In this document: positions 46,684-60,277 of the stretch, one piece after another
Layout: the number at the start of each line of letters is the position of its first letter
How positions within the stretch are numbered: the stretch's first letter is position 1
The notes under the pieces: model-generated
Database searches by the model: none
What the model was told of the DNA's origin: nothing
Seen by the model: only the letters and a program-made list of their open reading frames with translations
Made by a program: the position numbers and the translations under genes
Source: Oopsacas minuta
Taxonomy: Eukaryota; Porifera; Hexactinellida; Lyssacinosida; Leucopsacidae
Length of the DNA: 64,000 nt
Reading direction: 5' to 3'
NCBI GenBank assembly: GCA_024704765.1
Contig: JAKMXF010000110.1
Location: 372,001 to 436,000, forward strand

Positions 46684-49263
46684 TTAGTAAGGTGCGAACG
46701 TAGAATCTCGGTTTTGTTTGGAATCAGGTCCGGGTGTACCAGAGTCGCTAACCTTTTGACGTTGCTTCATTCTTCTTCTGGCATTTGCAAACCAATTAGA
46801 AACCTAAATTAACAAATAATTAAATATCTATGTTACTTTGACGGTTTAGGACTATATTTGCTCAATCTTAGATTTCAATATAACGAGCGTAAATAGTTAT
46901 GTAATATTTAAAAAAATTTAAAATTAGGATATTAACAACATAATTAATACTTTACCTGAGTATAGTTTAGTTGTGTGATATCACAGAGGCTTATTTTCTC
47001 CATCCTGCTAGGGTAAGGATGATGTTTATGTTTCTCAAACCATTCTAGGAGAGGAGATGCTCTCTCAGGAGTTAGCTTGTATCTTGGAGTACCGGTGAAA
47101 TTCTGATGATGAGCTAGGAGGCCAGGGAATTGTTGGTGTTGAAATCGTTGCTGACTATTTTAAGAGATATCTCAATTAAATAATATTCTTTACATGTTTA
47201 AAATAAAAACAGTGGAGTTCGCCTATTAGCAAGTCATACTTTGTATGAATATTCCTGGCTATTACATGGACTTCTATTAGGGAAATTATTTCAAATACTA
47301 AATGGAGTCTAAGCCCTGAAAAAACTTAAGCACTGTATGAATGTTTATTTTGTAAACTTACCCAACAAATTGGTTCTCGTGCAGCATCAAGGTAGGATTG
47401 ACTCCTGGATAAGCAGCCATATGTGGAGAGAAGGGATTGCGTGATGGTTGTAATGTCTTCTGTAGTGTATTGAAAGGAGAAGCTGAAAAGTCTTGTGTGT
47501 TGAATACGTTAGTTGGATTGTTTATATTTTGGCTGTTTGGGCTGGAATTTTGTTTCATGTAATTCTAAAATATAATTATTTGCTCAATAGTCAATTTTTC
47601 TGGATTACTTAGCGATTTAATCACTCAGCTGACAATTTTATTAGATAAATAATGCAATATTGTCCAACTCATTCTTGTATTATTATTCAAACCGCTATCT
47701 ATGTTAGGATATGTACAGCTATAATGATGCAAATGTTTCGTTGTATAATTATGGCATAGACATTGGTGTGTGGAATGACTGGAAATTGATTCAGTGTTAT
47801 ACATACAATTCTAGTTGAATCTTGTCATTGGCTAAGATTCATGATTATTAAAATTAATTATTTAAAAGACGAGAAAGTTGAATAATTATTAGTTATATTG
47901 TTCTGTAATTTGTTGTATAACTTTGCATGAATTTATTTTCTGCTATAAAATATATTTCTTGCTTTATCATAATCATATATTTATTACAAAGTGTCATAAT
48001 ATATTGCAATAGATGTCATTTTAAGTTCAATTAATTTCGAGTAATTGTAATTGATAAGATTCAGGCTAAGTACATTTGTAATCCACGGCCAATCGTAAAG
48101 ACAGCCTTTTATGTACTGGCATATGCTTCCACAGATTACTTCGCTAATTACATAATTAGAAGTCAACTTTTTAACCTAATTTTTTAACTGACCTGTAAGG
48201 GGTTGCCTCCTGGAGTGAGTTGGACTTGCTGTGAGTGTGTAGCTGGCACTGCAACAAAGCTTGGGTACCTAACGAAACAAATTGCATTAAACTACGTGCA
48301 AATACTTACAGTCGATATAAGTGGGTATTTCGATATTTCCGTGCTCTATATAACGGGAAATTATCTATTGGCTATCCATGGTGTAATTTGATATTACAAT
48401 AAGTAGCAAGTTTATTATTATTATGAATCATACTTGAGTTTATCGGATTAGATAAATGCACAATTACAAGACACGTTGGCGCACTCGTTATAATCATTTT
48501 CATATCAATTGCCTGTCTCTCAATATCGTTTGTAATGACATCATACATTATTCCTAAAGATGGTGTTGCAGCCAGCTTGCAATCAAAACTTAGAATTTTG
48601 CGAAGTATGGCTTCCTTGTTCCTTAAGTATTTCAAAGATTATCGGCTTTGTACGACGAATTAATTATTTGGGAATGCAAATCGGAGACATAATTATTCGC
48701 TAACAGTTTTTTCATAATTTTCCTAATATTCGAAATGTAGAATTGTTCTCAAAATTCATTTGGCACTTCTACTACAATTTCAATGGGGATCCTTTTGCTA
48801 ACTGCAAAATAATATGTCTTCGGAATCCTACATATATTTATATTTACAGTATTGCAATAGCACTTACCGATAAATTGAAGTATCTGTTGCATGTAATGGA
48901 CATCTCTGTAGAGATGTAGGTATACCTGTTGGTGTGAGTGCCGAGGTTGCTGTAGGCGTTCCTTCTGGACTGTGATTCTCATTTCCTCCCGAGCTGATCA
49001 CCGGGTTAAAGTTGGCTGAAATTGGTTGTGCCTAATAAAAATGAAAATAAATTGCAAGGGATTATTCAGTTATTTGTATGTCTCTTAATGTTGTTGCAAT
49101 TTGTTGAATATTTTTACAATGATCGCTATCGCCAGTGTAACTAATCCCAACTAATTTATACTAATTTCTCTAATTATAACCGATACTCGTTAAGGTATGT
49201 AATCCCTTTCAAATTTTACTAAATATTGCACTAAAATGTTCAACTCACCATTATGAAGCTCAT
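46684..49263 (-). CDS. TALE homeobox transcription factor, Irx/Mkx-like
   Basis: Six phase-consistent minus exons: 49263-49249, 49031-48868, 48268-48193, 47564-47362, 47154-46956, 46803-46684 (TAA), giving 258 residues. The homeodomain lies at ~177-239. Helix 1 includes SPLLEWFEKHKHH, followed by the TALE-type PYPS loop; helix 3 is QVSNWFANARRRMK, split by an intron after the Gln. WFANARRR with PYP is closest to Iroquois and Mohawk rather than Meis, Pbx or TGIF, which usually read WFINARRR or WFGNKRIR. The N-terminal ~170 residues are Ser/Thr/Pro/Asn-rich without a recognised MEIS or KNOX domain, and no Iro box is visible. The first coding exon is only five codons (MSFIM). It is a sequence-specific nuclear DNA-binding protein; the exact class needs a tree. 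Confidence 0.88.
46830..46890. mobile_element. MITE family A copy 7, fragment
   Basis: Retains TGTTACTTTGACGGTTTAGG and the following ATATTTGCTCAATCTTAG. It lies in the last homeobox intron. Confidence 0.6.
48309..48358. mobile_element. MITE family A copy 8, fragment
   Basis: Right-end fragment with CGATATAAGTGGGTATTTCG and TATATAACGGG. It lies in a homeobox intron. Confidence 0.6.
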
Positions 49264-51359
49264 GTTTATGTGTTATCTGTGTTGTGAGTATATTTTGTAA
49301 TTGGAGACGGTTAGTTAGCACTTTCTTCTGAAATCAGTAATTTTCAGTGTTACAACTTGTAATGTTAAACATTGTGTATTAAATCCTTTTATACTTGAGC
49401 ACTGTGTTGCATTAGTTTGATTGAGTATACAAGGCTTCTAGCTTGTTGAGTACAATTACAGTACTAGATTATTCTAAATTTGTAGATATATGTTGTTTCC
49501 AGCTTTAGAACAAGAATTATGTTTACTGAGTCTATAAGGAGTTTGGAAATAACTCGTTATTTTGTCATGCAGATGCTGTTTTATGATCTGTTGACAAAAT
49601 GTTTCGAATTCACTGTAAAAATCTATTTTAATCCAGATTTCGAGAGGATAAATATACAATCAGGTTCTAAAAGTTACAAATAATGTATACCGGCTTGCTC
49701 AAACTGGTATATTTCAATTTAAAAGGCTCAAAAATATTTTCTTTGCCCAGTTTACATTACATTATGATACGTACAAATTTGTAAATATTTAGATTCTATA
49801 ATTATTTAATTATTTGCGAGCATTTATTCAAAGATTCAAATGTGATTATTCTTAATCCTAAGAATTATTGGAGTCAATGATAATCACATAATCCGAAGAT
49901 GAAATTTCATGATTTGAACATAAAATACCTGATTTGTTGTGTTATTAGTCAGCCTTACTGGCCAACTTCTCAATGGGTCACGTAATCATTACTAACTCCA
50001 AGTACTATTGAAGCATGTTATGACTGGGGAATAATACGGTAGAGCTTGCTCATTAGCAACTCGTTTAAAAGAAACATTTAGTTATTTAGTAGTAATCAAT
50101 TTTCGACAATCGCTAATGATCCATATCACATTCAGGTATAAGAGCTGCAGATTAAAAATACTACAATTTCTTTTGAGATCTTGTAATAGTTATTCATTTA
50201 ACAGTCGACTAATGTTGCATGAATGAACAATCTTATTTGTTGAAATTTTTGTTGCAATAACGGATTTATATTGGCATGTATTATAACCGGTAAAAATTAT
50301 ATGGAGAATGATTCTGTAATTCAAATTGTAGTCTTGTAACCGACATGGAATGGCAAATCACTCAGTAATTCTCTTGAATAAATACTCTCAAAAAACTTAT
50401 GTTTACATGTTGTTGACAATTGATTCTGGTTAGGAGTATTCATTTATGGTCTTGAAATATGTGTGGATGCAATTCCCCGACCATGAAATTCCTATTTCAC
50501 TCATAACCGCTAAATCATAATATTTTAGTATTTACATGTAGTATTTTGTTTTCACATTCCAAATATTGAATTGAATTAAAATTTAGAACTATATGGTATG
50601 ACCAGATCAATTGTTTTGATTCATTGGATATTTGGTAAACTTCAAGCGAAATTACGTAGGTACTGTTTAGAAAGCCCTTCATGAAAGATAGGCTATAATT
50701 AATATTTTTAATACAAAAGCACTTGCAAATAGGCTACATATTGGTATGTGTATTATTTGCAATATTCTACATAGAAGCCTAGAGGGGTAATTTCTATTAT
50801 TGCATTGTTGCATGAACCAGATATGAATTTGATCAGTGATAGGACTCTTGGATGTTGTAGGGTGGGAACACTTGTTTAGCAGAATCTATGAGTATAATTA
50901 TTATACCCAGAATTGCTATGAAGCCTCTTAATTTGGAACATACAGTATTTAAATCTCTGGTATACAAGGGCTATTACAAAGTGATAAAGTATCTTCCATA
51001 TTTTACTTGCTTAACAACAATTTGCTATCGATTAATCTATAATTTGTTACAACATTTTATAAGTGATATCTCAAAGAAGCCTGTGATCAAACATAGTACA
51101 TTAAATGGCCCTTATGAGTAGTTGATTGAGCTTATTCCTTTGATAACATAAATTCTGGAATCCCAGTTAGGTGAAAATATGTGCCGATTTTATATAAATT
51201 ATGCAAATATTGTCATCACATTAACCTTGAGCACTTTTAAGTTAAAGCTTGAGAATTTTGACTGTATAATCAATTAGAGTCTGACTGAACAAACTTTATG
51301 AGCATTTCTTTAAATGAATTATTATCATAATTATTAGTCATCGTTAGCAGCCATTGCTC
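49264..51359. other. AT-rich spacer upstream of the homeobox gene
   Basis: No exon with convincing coding character. The 77-codon plus frame at 50888-51121 is not supported by splice sites or domain patterns. The homeobox promoter should lie at the left side. Confidence 0.45.
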
Positions 51360-51479
51360 CTATCTATTAACTTTATCTCCATGTAAGCTCCCATATAAGG
51401 TTAAAGCTTGTTGATGTAACAATACTCTAATTGTTTGTTTATCTTCTCCTAATTCTATGGTGATTTTAATAAAACAATC
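51360..51479 (-). CDS. Candidate terminal exon of an unidentified gene
   Basis: A 40-codon minus frame ending in TAG at 51360-51362, starting after an AAG acceptor-like site. The peptide (KITIELGEDKQTIRVLLHQQ in the middle) has a normal residue mix with alternating hydrophobic positions, unlike the surrounding AT-rich translation. It starts in phase 0, compatible with the exon at 53355-53482. I recognise no family. Confidence 0.35.
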   Translation of the reverse strand, partial: DCFIKITIELGEDKQTIRVLLHQQALTLYGSLHGDKVNR

Positions 51480-52026
51480 CTTCAGGGCAATTACCAAATG
51501 TCAACAATTGTCCAATATTACAGTTGCAAAGCTTCGCTTGTCTACATAGCTTAATATACTCTACACTGCAGAGAACAGATGTTTAAGTGCTTTAACCATT
51601 CCAGAATTTCTGAAATCTTTGAAATCCTCTAACAACTACTTGATAGTGTAGCTGATTTAAATATTGTAGAATATAGACCGATATTCTTGATATATAATTA
51701 GACTTGAAAAGTAGTCATTTTATCTATTTTGGCTCGAAATTAATGCACTTTAATTGTTCTGAATAATAGTAGTTTTCGCAAATACAGTTCAACAGCAATA
51801 AAATGGCTTCTGTTTCAAATCTCTAGCAAACATAAAAGTTAAATGTCTAGACGACGATAAATCACATGTATATACTGAACGTATAGCAAATATAGCAATT
51901 CCATATGAAGATTCTTGGTATTTGGGGTACAGTTTCATTTTAATTCTAGGGAAATAGATTGCCTCACATTTTACGGCCCTTGTGCACGGATGGTTAATCA
52001 TGCCACTTTATGTTTTGATTAGTAGC

Positions 52027-52130
52027 TACAAATATGGTTACAAACTGTCAAAAGTAGATATTTTTCATCGGTTATAATGAAATATTTATCGTGGTTCTTT
52101 GGGTTTGGTATAACTGGAGTTGGGTGTATA
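52027..52130. mobile_element. MITE family A copy 9, truncated
   Basis: Has ACAAATATGGTTACAAACTG, ATCGGTTATAATGAA and the right end TATAACTGGAGTTGGGTGTA; the left third is missing. Confidence 0.65.
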
Positions 52131-52517
52131 TAGTTAAAACTAGAGAACAGACTCGTATAGCCGTATTTCATATTTCTCCCAGAATATTTTACTGACTGCA
52201 CCGTAAAATACACTTTATTAACGAAAAAGCTTCTCATTCCAAATTTTAACAGGCTTCTTAAATAAATTATCACAACAATGAAGACTGATGGTAAGTAAGG
52301 TAAACAATGCTTATAAGGTGTATGTGATGACTATCTGTATAGTTTACATATTAAATAACTACATGATAAGTAATTATACAAGGTTATAAAAGCCTCTTTG
52401 TATTCATGACAGTGTTTGGTAATTTGAATTTTGGACAAAATGTGTATTGACTAGAAGACAGATTTCATAATGAGAGATCCTAACCAAGATGGTGTATTAT
52501 TTAATTTGTTATGCGTA

Positions 52518-52695
52518 TAAAGTCAACTCCGTTATTTCGAAGCTCAATGGACCGTGATCATTACTTTGATATAAGCGGAATTCAATATAACCGATAAAAA
52601 TATTTGTGCTTTGACATTTTGGGATCGCATTTGTTCAGACTTAGGTAAAATCGGGTATTCCGATATATCCGTGTCGATATAATGGGAGTTGATTT
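52518..52695. mobile_element. MITE family A copy 10, near complete
   Basis: Left end AAGTCAACTCCGTTATTTCG, CGAAGCTCAATGGACCG, then right end TATAATGGGAGTTGATTT. About 178 bp. Confidence 0.8.
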
Positions 52696-53354
52696 CAAGT
52701 TGGGACTTGGGAGGGGAGAAAATTGTCTAATAAATTCGGGATGCAGAATAAACGTAAAGTAGCAATAAGGAAATATCTAAATTTACAAAATTACATTCAA
52801 ATCTAACTTAATAAATGAATAACAGCTGTTAATTTCTTGTCTGGACAAATATATTCACCTTGTTTACTAGAATACCATTTATCACAATCTTATCTGAATT
52901 CTTCCTCTATAAGGAAATAGTATGTCTGTTGATGAGAGATTATTACTAAATATTTGAGATATCAAATCAGAAATATCTATGTAATCTGTCATCGTAAGTT
53001 AGCTAAAAATTACAACTGTCAAGAAGGGCTCTATAATTGCGATTGAAGCTGCTTTGATCTATAGATGCCTTACAACATAAACTATCTGATAAGTAAATTA
53101 CTTGTTTGCCATTCAAATAACGAGATCATTAAATTACTAATTTTAATCGCATGGCCTTTGTATATGTCAAGTATACGTTATTCTGATAATCCCAACTTTA
53201 GTAGAGGAATACTTTGAACTTTATAATGTAAAATCAGTATTCTACAAGGAAATAGACTGTTTCGTTAAGAGATATGCTAAAACATTAGTAATATAGTGTA
53301 ATTAGCTTGTTGTAACAGATTTCCTATTGAAGTATGCTATTGATAAGCTGTTAC

Positions 53355-53482
53355 TCGTAAGAATCTCTCTATGCGCTTGCTAAGTAGAGATAGGCTTTGA
53401 ATTGGCTGCTTGTTGCGCAGAGTGGAGCTGAAAAGTGCCAGCTGAGTCCGTTTAGGGTTGGTTCCTTCATGCTTGTAGGAAT
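53355..53482 (-). CDS. Candidate internal exon of an unidentified gene
   Basis: Bounded in minus orientation by TATTGTAG and CGA|GTAACA. It encodes 42 residues (core QPIQSLSLLSKRIERFLR) and is clearly GC-richer than its flanks. It ends in phase 0, which fits the candidate terminal exon at 51360-51479. Two bases at its start require an upstream exon ending in phase 1, which I could not place. No family recognised. Confidence 0.4.
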
Positions 53483-56157
53483 CTACAATAGTTTAATAAA
53501 TTTAAAGTAATTTTACCAGAATTCTGATGATAATTACTGTTAAACACATCAAAGACTTTACAATATAATTATAACAATGCATAGCTATTGTCCAAACATA
53601 CTCAATAATTTAATACATATTTGTTCTCATTAGTAATGCACGCCTTCATAGAATCTACTGAGAAAATGAAATTATTCAATCACATCTATTGGGACCAGGA
53701 GAATATATTGGGTGTTGGTGAGATCAAGTTAGGAGGGATGTAACAAAGCATTTTGAGACACCTATCTTAAAATAGCCAAAGACTTCTATCTCCTAAGGTC
53801 ATGTACTCGCATACTGTAGAAATATTAAGTATTTTAATCATGGGCAATTAATGTATTTAAACACTAATCTTTCATGTAATGGGTGTATCCATTTGGGCCA
53901 TGAGATTACTGGATAAAAAATGGACATATTTGGTGTGCAAATTATATGAAGTTAGATTGATGTCTATAGATTATCACTGAGATTATATTACACATTGATT
54001 TGATGGATTATTTTTACAAGTACTCTCTAATCAAGTTTTGATATAAACAGATCGCAGCATTGTGAGACCTGATTTCGTATTCAATTAATATATGTTTAGC
54101 AAATAACGGAGATTTTGAATTACTTTCAGATAGAATTTCGAATTTAATAGTTACAACTTTTCCGAATGTAATTCGATTTACAAATTAAACTTTTGAAAAT
54201 GGGAAATTTGTAGTTACTAATTTATGTATTATTGAATAGAAATATATTCCTTTGAAGTTTGGGGGTTTACTGCACGAATTTACTTCATTTAGTTTTACTA
54301 TACCTTTGCATTTTGATGAATGCATTCATTGGAGCATATGTTAAATGTTGTCAATGATTTAATTGTTGCAATCTATGTAGTTGAAAGTATAAAATAAGTT
54401 TTTTAGAAATAACAATTAATCTGCTTACATATTCCAGATGTTAAGCTGGGACATGTAAGCAAAATCTACACCCTTTCTTTAATAGAAACTTCCATCAGCT
54501 TGTTTGTGGAAAGATTGTACTTGCGTCATCAATATACAAGCTTTGAACCTGTACAATTTATAGTCATTAGTTTATCAAACAAGACCAAATTATTTAAATT
54601 AGAGCGATCAGAAGATAATTTTGTGAATTTCATTTTTATCAAGTAAACTCCAGATAAACAAGGAAAATACTTTATTAATTTTAGAAAATTCTTCGTCTAT
54701 TCGCATGATATTCTAATTGTCGGAATAAATAAACAAACAACTCGCATCTGGAAAGTTAATATAAATAGATTCTTCAAATTCAAATACTTGTCAACTAACT
54801 CAATAAATTAGCGCTTCTGACAGCATCTGTAATACGAGACATACCAAATTAAGTAATTCTATTTTAAAGGAGCATAAAATTCTAGAAATCATAGTAAATA
54901 ATAAAAAGAGTTAAAAACCAAGTTTTAAGATGATAATTATCTAAATCCGAATTGTTTTGGAACTTTGATTATTGAATAGAAATCCTGAACGGTTATCTTT
55001 GAAACAGCTTGATAGATGTAAAGACAGATGTCAAATAGTTGGATCACATATTCTAATCCGTATTCTGTGGTAATTATGGCATGATAAATATCATTTTCAA
55101 AGGCAGATAATTACTCATATATTTGAATTAATAGATTAGCTATTGAGTGTGAAGTAGTACGAATACAAGAGATTGATTTGAGATAATTATAATAATCTCG
55201 AGCAGATTAACATAGTTCTCTCTTGTTACTGTACACAATGGGTACTTTAATTGTTTGATATTTTGAATTTCTTGAATATCTTTAGATTCATCTTTGGTCA
55301 TGTATTTGCACTCAACTTGTGCTATCCATCGATTACATTTGTAGACATTTTTCTCGAATATTTAAACTAATACATATTTATGAACCATGACTTCTTTTGA
55401 AATACTCAAAGATTTTAGAATAGCTTCACCACCTACACGATTTCAAATGGGTTTACAAAATGCCAGATTTAGTTTTTTTGTATAACTTTAATTAATAAAA
55501 ATTTAACGGAATAGAGCAACTCACAATGAAACTAACTGTTACTTATCACTGAACTGTATGTTACATTGGTGTATGTGTGAAATATTTTTGCTGGTTTCTT
55601 CGCAAATATCACCTCCCATTCAGAACTGACATTAATACAACCCGGGTTAATTATCAAAACTGGTAAACACTAATTGCATTATCCACAAAGATAAAACGGT
55701 TAAAATGAAAATAAATTATAATTGATTGTAAAAGAGATGGTTATGTTTTTGCAACTGGTGGAAAGATTAGAATGTTCTAGTCGTCATTTGAACTATTTAA
55801 TAATTTGTAGAAATGTTGGGCAATGAGCACAGGTGACTTGCCTCAATAACATGCAGTGGACACAAAAACATAAGTTTCATAATAGCATCAAATGGTTTGA
55901 ATATCTTTATTGTGTAGACAGAGACAACAGATTATGCGTGTTTTGGTTTAACAATATTTCAAAAGAACTCTTCACAAAAACGTACATCTTATTCACACTG
56001 TAAATATATTGTGGTAACAATCTGATAAAACTTAATTTCCATCAATTATACGTAATAACATTCAGGATGCTAAATACAGATTTAACCAGAAGCGTGATAT
56101 ACTCCTTTAAGCGTATTATTTCTTGTTTTATTAGTTAAAAATATTTTAAATAGCATT
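53483..56157. other. AT-rich sequence, possibly intronic
   Basis: If the flanking candidate exons belong to one gene, this is intron. Short open stretches near 53645-53800, 54010-54090 and 54430-54480 have splice-like edges but do not form a consistent chain. Confidence 0.35.
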
Positions 56158-56330
56158 TACTCCCGGTTATCAAACGAAGTACTCACTTATATCGAAAATT
56201 CGAAATGTAAAATTGTCCAAATATTTTACCAACCGTCAAAGTAACATATAAATATCAGTACTATTGAACTCTGCTTTTATCGAAGTAATTATCGCGGTCT
56301 CTAGAGCTTCGATAACGGGAGTTGACTCTA
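56158..56330. mobile_element. MITE family A copy 11
   Basis: Contains TTATATCGAAAATTCG, AACCGTCAAAGTAACATA and the intact right end CGATAACGGGAGTTGACTCTA. Confidence 0.8.
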
Positions 56331-57164
56331 ATAGCTGAATATCCACTTTAGTATTCGATTATATTAATTCTAATTAACTAAAAATTACGTGTAAATACTA
56401 TACGTATCATATTTCAACTTGCAATCACAAGATACAGTAAATTCACATATTATACACTAAGTCATTAATTATAATTACTGCTTGTCCCAGGAAAACTATC
56501 ATATTATTACCGTAGTAACAATATGTAATTAATCTATATCAAGGGAGTTAACATAGCAATTCCCTGCATTATACTCTCAAGTTTGCTGATCTAATACATT
56601 AGAATAATGTTCATTGATCCTTAAAATAATCTTGTGCTGTGTATTTACACATTTATGCTATATTTAGCTAATCTCAAATTGCTGATTGCAATTTGCATAA
56701 ATTAGGATATAGTCGAGAAATGGAAGATTTATAATCAAACTATCTACTCACACTAAAAAATGAATAACCAGACCGTAAGACGTGTTCTAGACAAGTTTTA
56801 ATTAATAGAATCTGGATGGAAGGAAGGATCACTTTGATTTCTTGTAGGGTAAATAATTTGTCATTCATCAGGGTGGATAAAGTATGCTAATTTCTAGTAT
56901 GTATTTGCGTTGACTACTCGACATAATTATAGTAATTCTTTGATCTTTGTATATTGCGTATATTACTTATTTTAACTTTTTGATTCATTGACCATAGGCC
57001 TAAAAAGGATTGACGTACAACAATTCACCTCTTTATGATGGCAACAAACAGTAACGTAGTTTGAATTCATCGGCGTTGGTAGGAAAATAGTATACACAAA
57101 CATATCTTGTATTTTTACCAAATTTAAGATAAAGAAGTACTTTCAAATGACGTAACACCGTTAA
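56331..57164. other. AT-rich sequence, nothing recognised
   Basis: No coding-like stretch, repeat family or RNA gene was seen. Confidence 0.4.
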
Positions 57165-57303
57165 CCAGAATTTAGGAATAACGAAATACATACTTGAGAC
57201 ACCAGTTTCATTTCGCTATAAGCGGTATTTCTTTGGAGTAAAATCAATTACTTTCAAGCTATATGGTTAAAAAGAATCACTTCGTTATTCGGGAGTTTAC
57301 TGT
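57165..57303. mobile_element. MITE family B copy 2
   Basis: Right end CACTTCGTTATTCGGGAGTTTACTG and internal TGGAGTAAAATCAATTACTT match the copy upstream of ALYREF; the left end is decayed. Confidence 0.65.
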
Positions 57304-58587
57304 ACGTTTAATTTACAATAAAGTATTATTATAAATGTATTCTTCGTTTTAAAATTTCTGATCAATTCTTCCTCCATGAAAAGCAGAATATTTCACAAAC
57401 AAAGCTCACAAACCTTCGTAAATTCTCTTGAAACTATCTCTCCGATTTTGATAGAAAGATAGTTCTCTGATCATCTAATGGGTATTAATTAATTTCATAA
57501 ACTATACAAAACAAGTCAATTTTATGGTTTATAGGTATGTCTGAATTAATTTCTGAAAATCATCATGATAGTGAAATAAAATAATACGGGCCATGTAAAC
57601 ATGATTACAGTATGTTGTTTCCGATAAATGAAGAGTGCTGGAGGTTTCTAATAGCACCCAACATATGGTATATACCTAAAATGACCAATCGTTAATTCAA
57701 AGAATCAATTAACAGTGATAAACTGCTGGTGAATATCGAATTCTGTTAAGTGTTTGTCAGACCACTCTAAAATCAAAACCGATTGTATTAACCCCACTTA
57801 ATCACGGAATTTTGAGTAGGTCGACATAGTGATTAATTAGTGTTTTGTTGAAGCCTGTCACATAAGGTATTTCACCCAATAATCGCTATAAAATAGATTA
57901 AATGCAAGTTAAGTAATTTTGTAATTAATAAACTAAGATACCGTACATACCAGGTATTCGATAGGTTATAAGGCTAAGACAGACAATACAATTCATTAAA
58001 TATCCATTTGCAAGAACTCGCTATTTTAATGTGTAATTTCGAAAAGAAATAAATTGACCTTTGTCAATGGGTGCCATTCAGGCACGAGGAAGTAGTATAG
58101 AGAGATTATTCCACATAAATTTAGTTCAATTAACAATTCCATTATTGTATCTTTAGACTTCTCATTTGCAGCAAAGTTAAATTAAGTTTGAATAATATCT
58201 TACTGTAGGATCCTGCAAGAGAATTTGATTAACATCTTGAAGGTATACTTACTCCAAAGTCATGTCATGTCATTAGCGCAAATGTTCTCAAAATGTTCAT
58301 GGTTTTACACTGTTCATGGCAGGACATTACGTGAAATCAAATGACCACATCTCGATCTCTGAACGTGTTCTTGCCAAATGTAACAGTCAAGTCCCAAATG
58401 ATTAAGTTACTCATTTCGAGTGAGATTTGGTCTCCCAAAATTCCATTAATAAACAGATGGATAATTAAGATGAAACCTATATACTCAAGAGGAGGGGTTA
58501 TCTCTATTAAGATTTCCTACATTATGACTGTAAGATATGCATTGCTATTCTCTGAAATAACAATTTGTTAAGCTGATGCTCTCTTAC
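57304..58587. other. AT-rich sequence, possibly intronic
   Basis: A 76-codon plus frame at 58341-58571 lacks any family pattern. No other feature recognised. Confidence 0.35.
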
Positions 58588-58678
58588 TTTAATAGACTTG
58601 TTTTCAATCTCAGCTCTAACATTCTGACAGAATCCTTCCACCTGTTCGCATCTATTCGATACATTAAGTGTTATAGAC
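58588..58678 (-). CDS. Candidate exon of an unidentified gene
   Basis: Flanked by AAAACAG and AAA|GTAAGA in minus orientation. Encodes 30 residues (core NRCEQVEGFCQNVRAEIENK), acidic and helix-like. Its start phase matches exactly the exon ending at 58973, supporting a real junction. No family recognised. Confidence 0.45.
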
Positions 58679-58972
58679 CTGTTTTGTTAGTTGTTTTCGG
58701 ATATTCTTACTATTAAATTTCAGCCTCATATCATTAGAATAAATTTTCTAAGCCAAGTGGCATATATCCTTATAAGGTATCTATCGATACCTGAGTAGAT
58801 AGCTTAGAATAGCTAATTAAGTGGATTATTATATACTGTAGATAAACCATAGAAAGTTGAGATGTCTATCAACATATGTGATCCTAAGAACCTATCTAGC
58901 TAGTTGACAAATTTAGTAATTGTTTTAGTTGTGTAGACAGAAACATTGGTTGAAGCTAATAATAATACTTAC

Positions 58973-59072
58973 AGTTGTTCTAGTACTGTTGTGCGTGCAG
59001 TAGTATAGATGGTGATAGGAGTGATACAACCATATTTAGCTTGTTTACTCAGACATGTCTTATTTAGATATT
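58973..59072 (-). CDS. Candidate exon of an unidentified gene
   Basis: Flanked by AATGCTCAG and a perfect donor CAACT|GTAAGT. Encodes about 33 residues (core YGCITPITIYTTARTTVLEQ). It joins the next exon (58588-58678) in frame through a split Leu codon. A family A MITE fragment lies just upstream in the putative intron. Confidence 0.45.
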
Positions 59073-59093
59073 CTGAGCATTGGGGAAATTCGG

Positions 59094-59155
59094 AAATTCG
59101 CAAAAATGGTAATTATCGCGGTCCGTTGAATTTGATATAACAGGAGTTGATTGTA
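59094..59155. mobile_element. MITE family A copy 12, fragment
   Basis: Right-end fragment with AATTATCGCGGTCCGTTGAA and GATATAACAGGAGTTGATTGTA. Confidence 0.7.
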
Positions 59156-60277
59156 TGTTAAAATATGTTTAGTGGAAAATTATTTGGGTTTCAGAATCTA
59201 AGATGAGATAATTGCAATCAAATTATAATCACGTATTATAAGGAACATTACAAGTGTTTTAAACTACGCTCGAATCCTTAGCTAATACATTTCCAAGTAC
59301 ACAAATTAATTACAGGGTTTTAAACTTACAATTGCAAGCCTGATCTCACTCTACTTACATTTAGAGTGTTTTCTTATATCAAATGTGTACAGATAAATCT
59401 TAAAAATTGTAATGAATTGAAACAATCTAGGTATCTTATGTCTAACTATGCAAACTCGATTGTTTCATGTGTTTGCAATTTGTTGAGACTGCAAAGTATC
59501 TAAGATACTAGGAAAATTTTCGCATTTCTAGTGGAGTATGTCATATGTAAGTTAATCACGACCTATGAAATAAATTTCTGATAAATAAAACATTATATAA
59601 TATACGAGTTAACAAACAGAATCTGTTGATTAGTATTCATAAACTTGCAATTAGAGTAAACAATATTCTTTCAAAATTTGTCAATTATTTCAACTGTCCA
59701 ATTACACTTTATATTCATCTTTTAAAAGTTAAATACTTTAATAAAGAGTAAACTACTTTTTAGGCAGATTGTGCTTTTGACATGAAAATGCATCTCATAA
59801 AAGGTGCGATGACCATATAGCACATATCCAATAATTTATTCTAGCTATATAAATTTATCAGTCACTAAAATGCTTCCATTCCTGCCTCTTGTAAGAATTT
59901 GTATAAAAGGAATTCCCCGGAAGTATACAATATGAACTGTGTTATTGTGTCCAGTTTAACTGATACTGGTACCAGTTTATAATTGGCTTTTAAGACCTTT
60001 TAGATTCATCTAATTTATGTGTTAATTAATTCACATTCCCCTTACCTATCCTGGTTGGCATATTAGGTAAAAGGCAACAACAGATCGTTCATTAAGGTGG
60101 ATTATTATAATTCTTCTCTGCGCAGACAATAGTAAGTAATTATAGTTAGCTATTTGCATAAACAAACAATAGAATTATAATATCCCTCCGTTGACATGAA
60201 CCCCAATGACATTATCTAATTCAGTAATAGCAGCTTTTAATTATAAGAATTAATTAAATTTTATTAAAATTGAGCTC
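59156..60277. other. AT-rich sequence, possibly intronic
   Basis: A ~45-codon minus open stretch near 59860-60010 may be chance. Nothing else recognised. Confidence 0.3.

Noticed and set aside
53640-53800. Short protein-like stretches on both strands
   Set aside because: Both strands give similar-length open stretches, so neither is credible without expression data.
54010-54480. Two possible minus exons near 54060 and 54450
   Set aside because: They join each other in phase but not to the neighbouring candidate exons, and one acceptor is poor.
58341-58571. 76-codon plus frame
   Set aside because: AT-rich translation without domain, in a region where the better exon candidates are on the minus strand.
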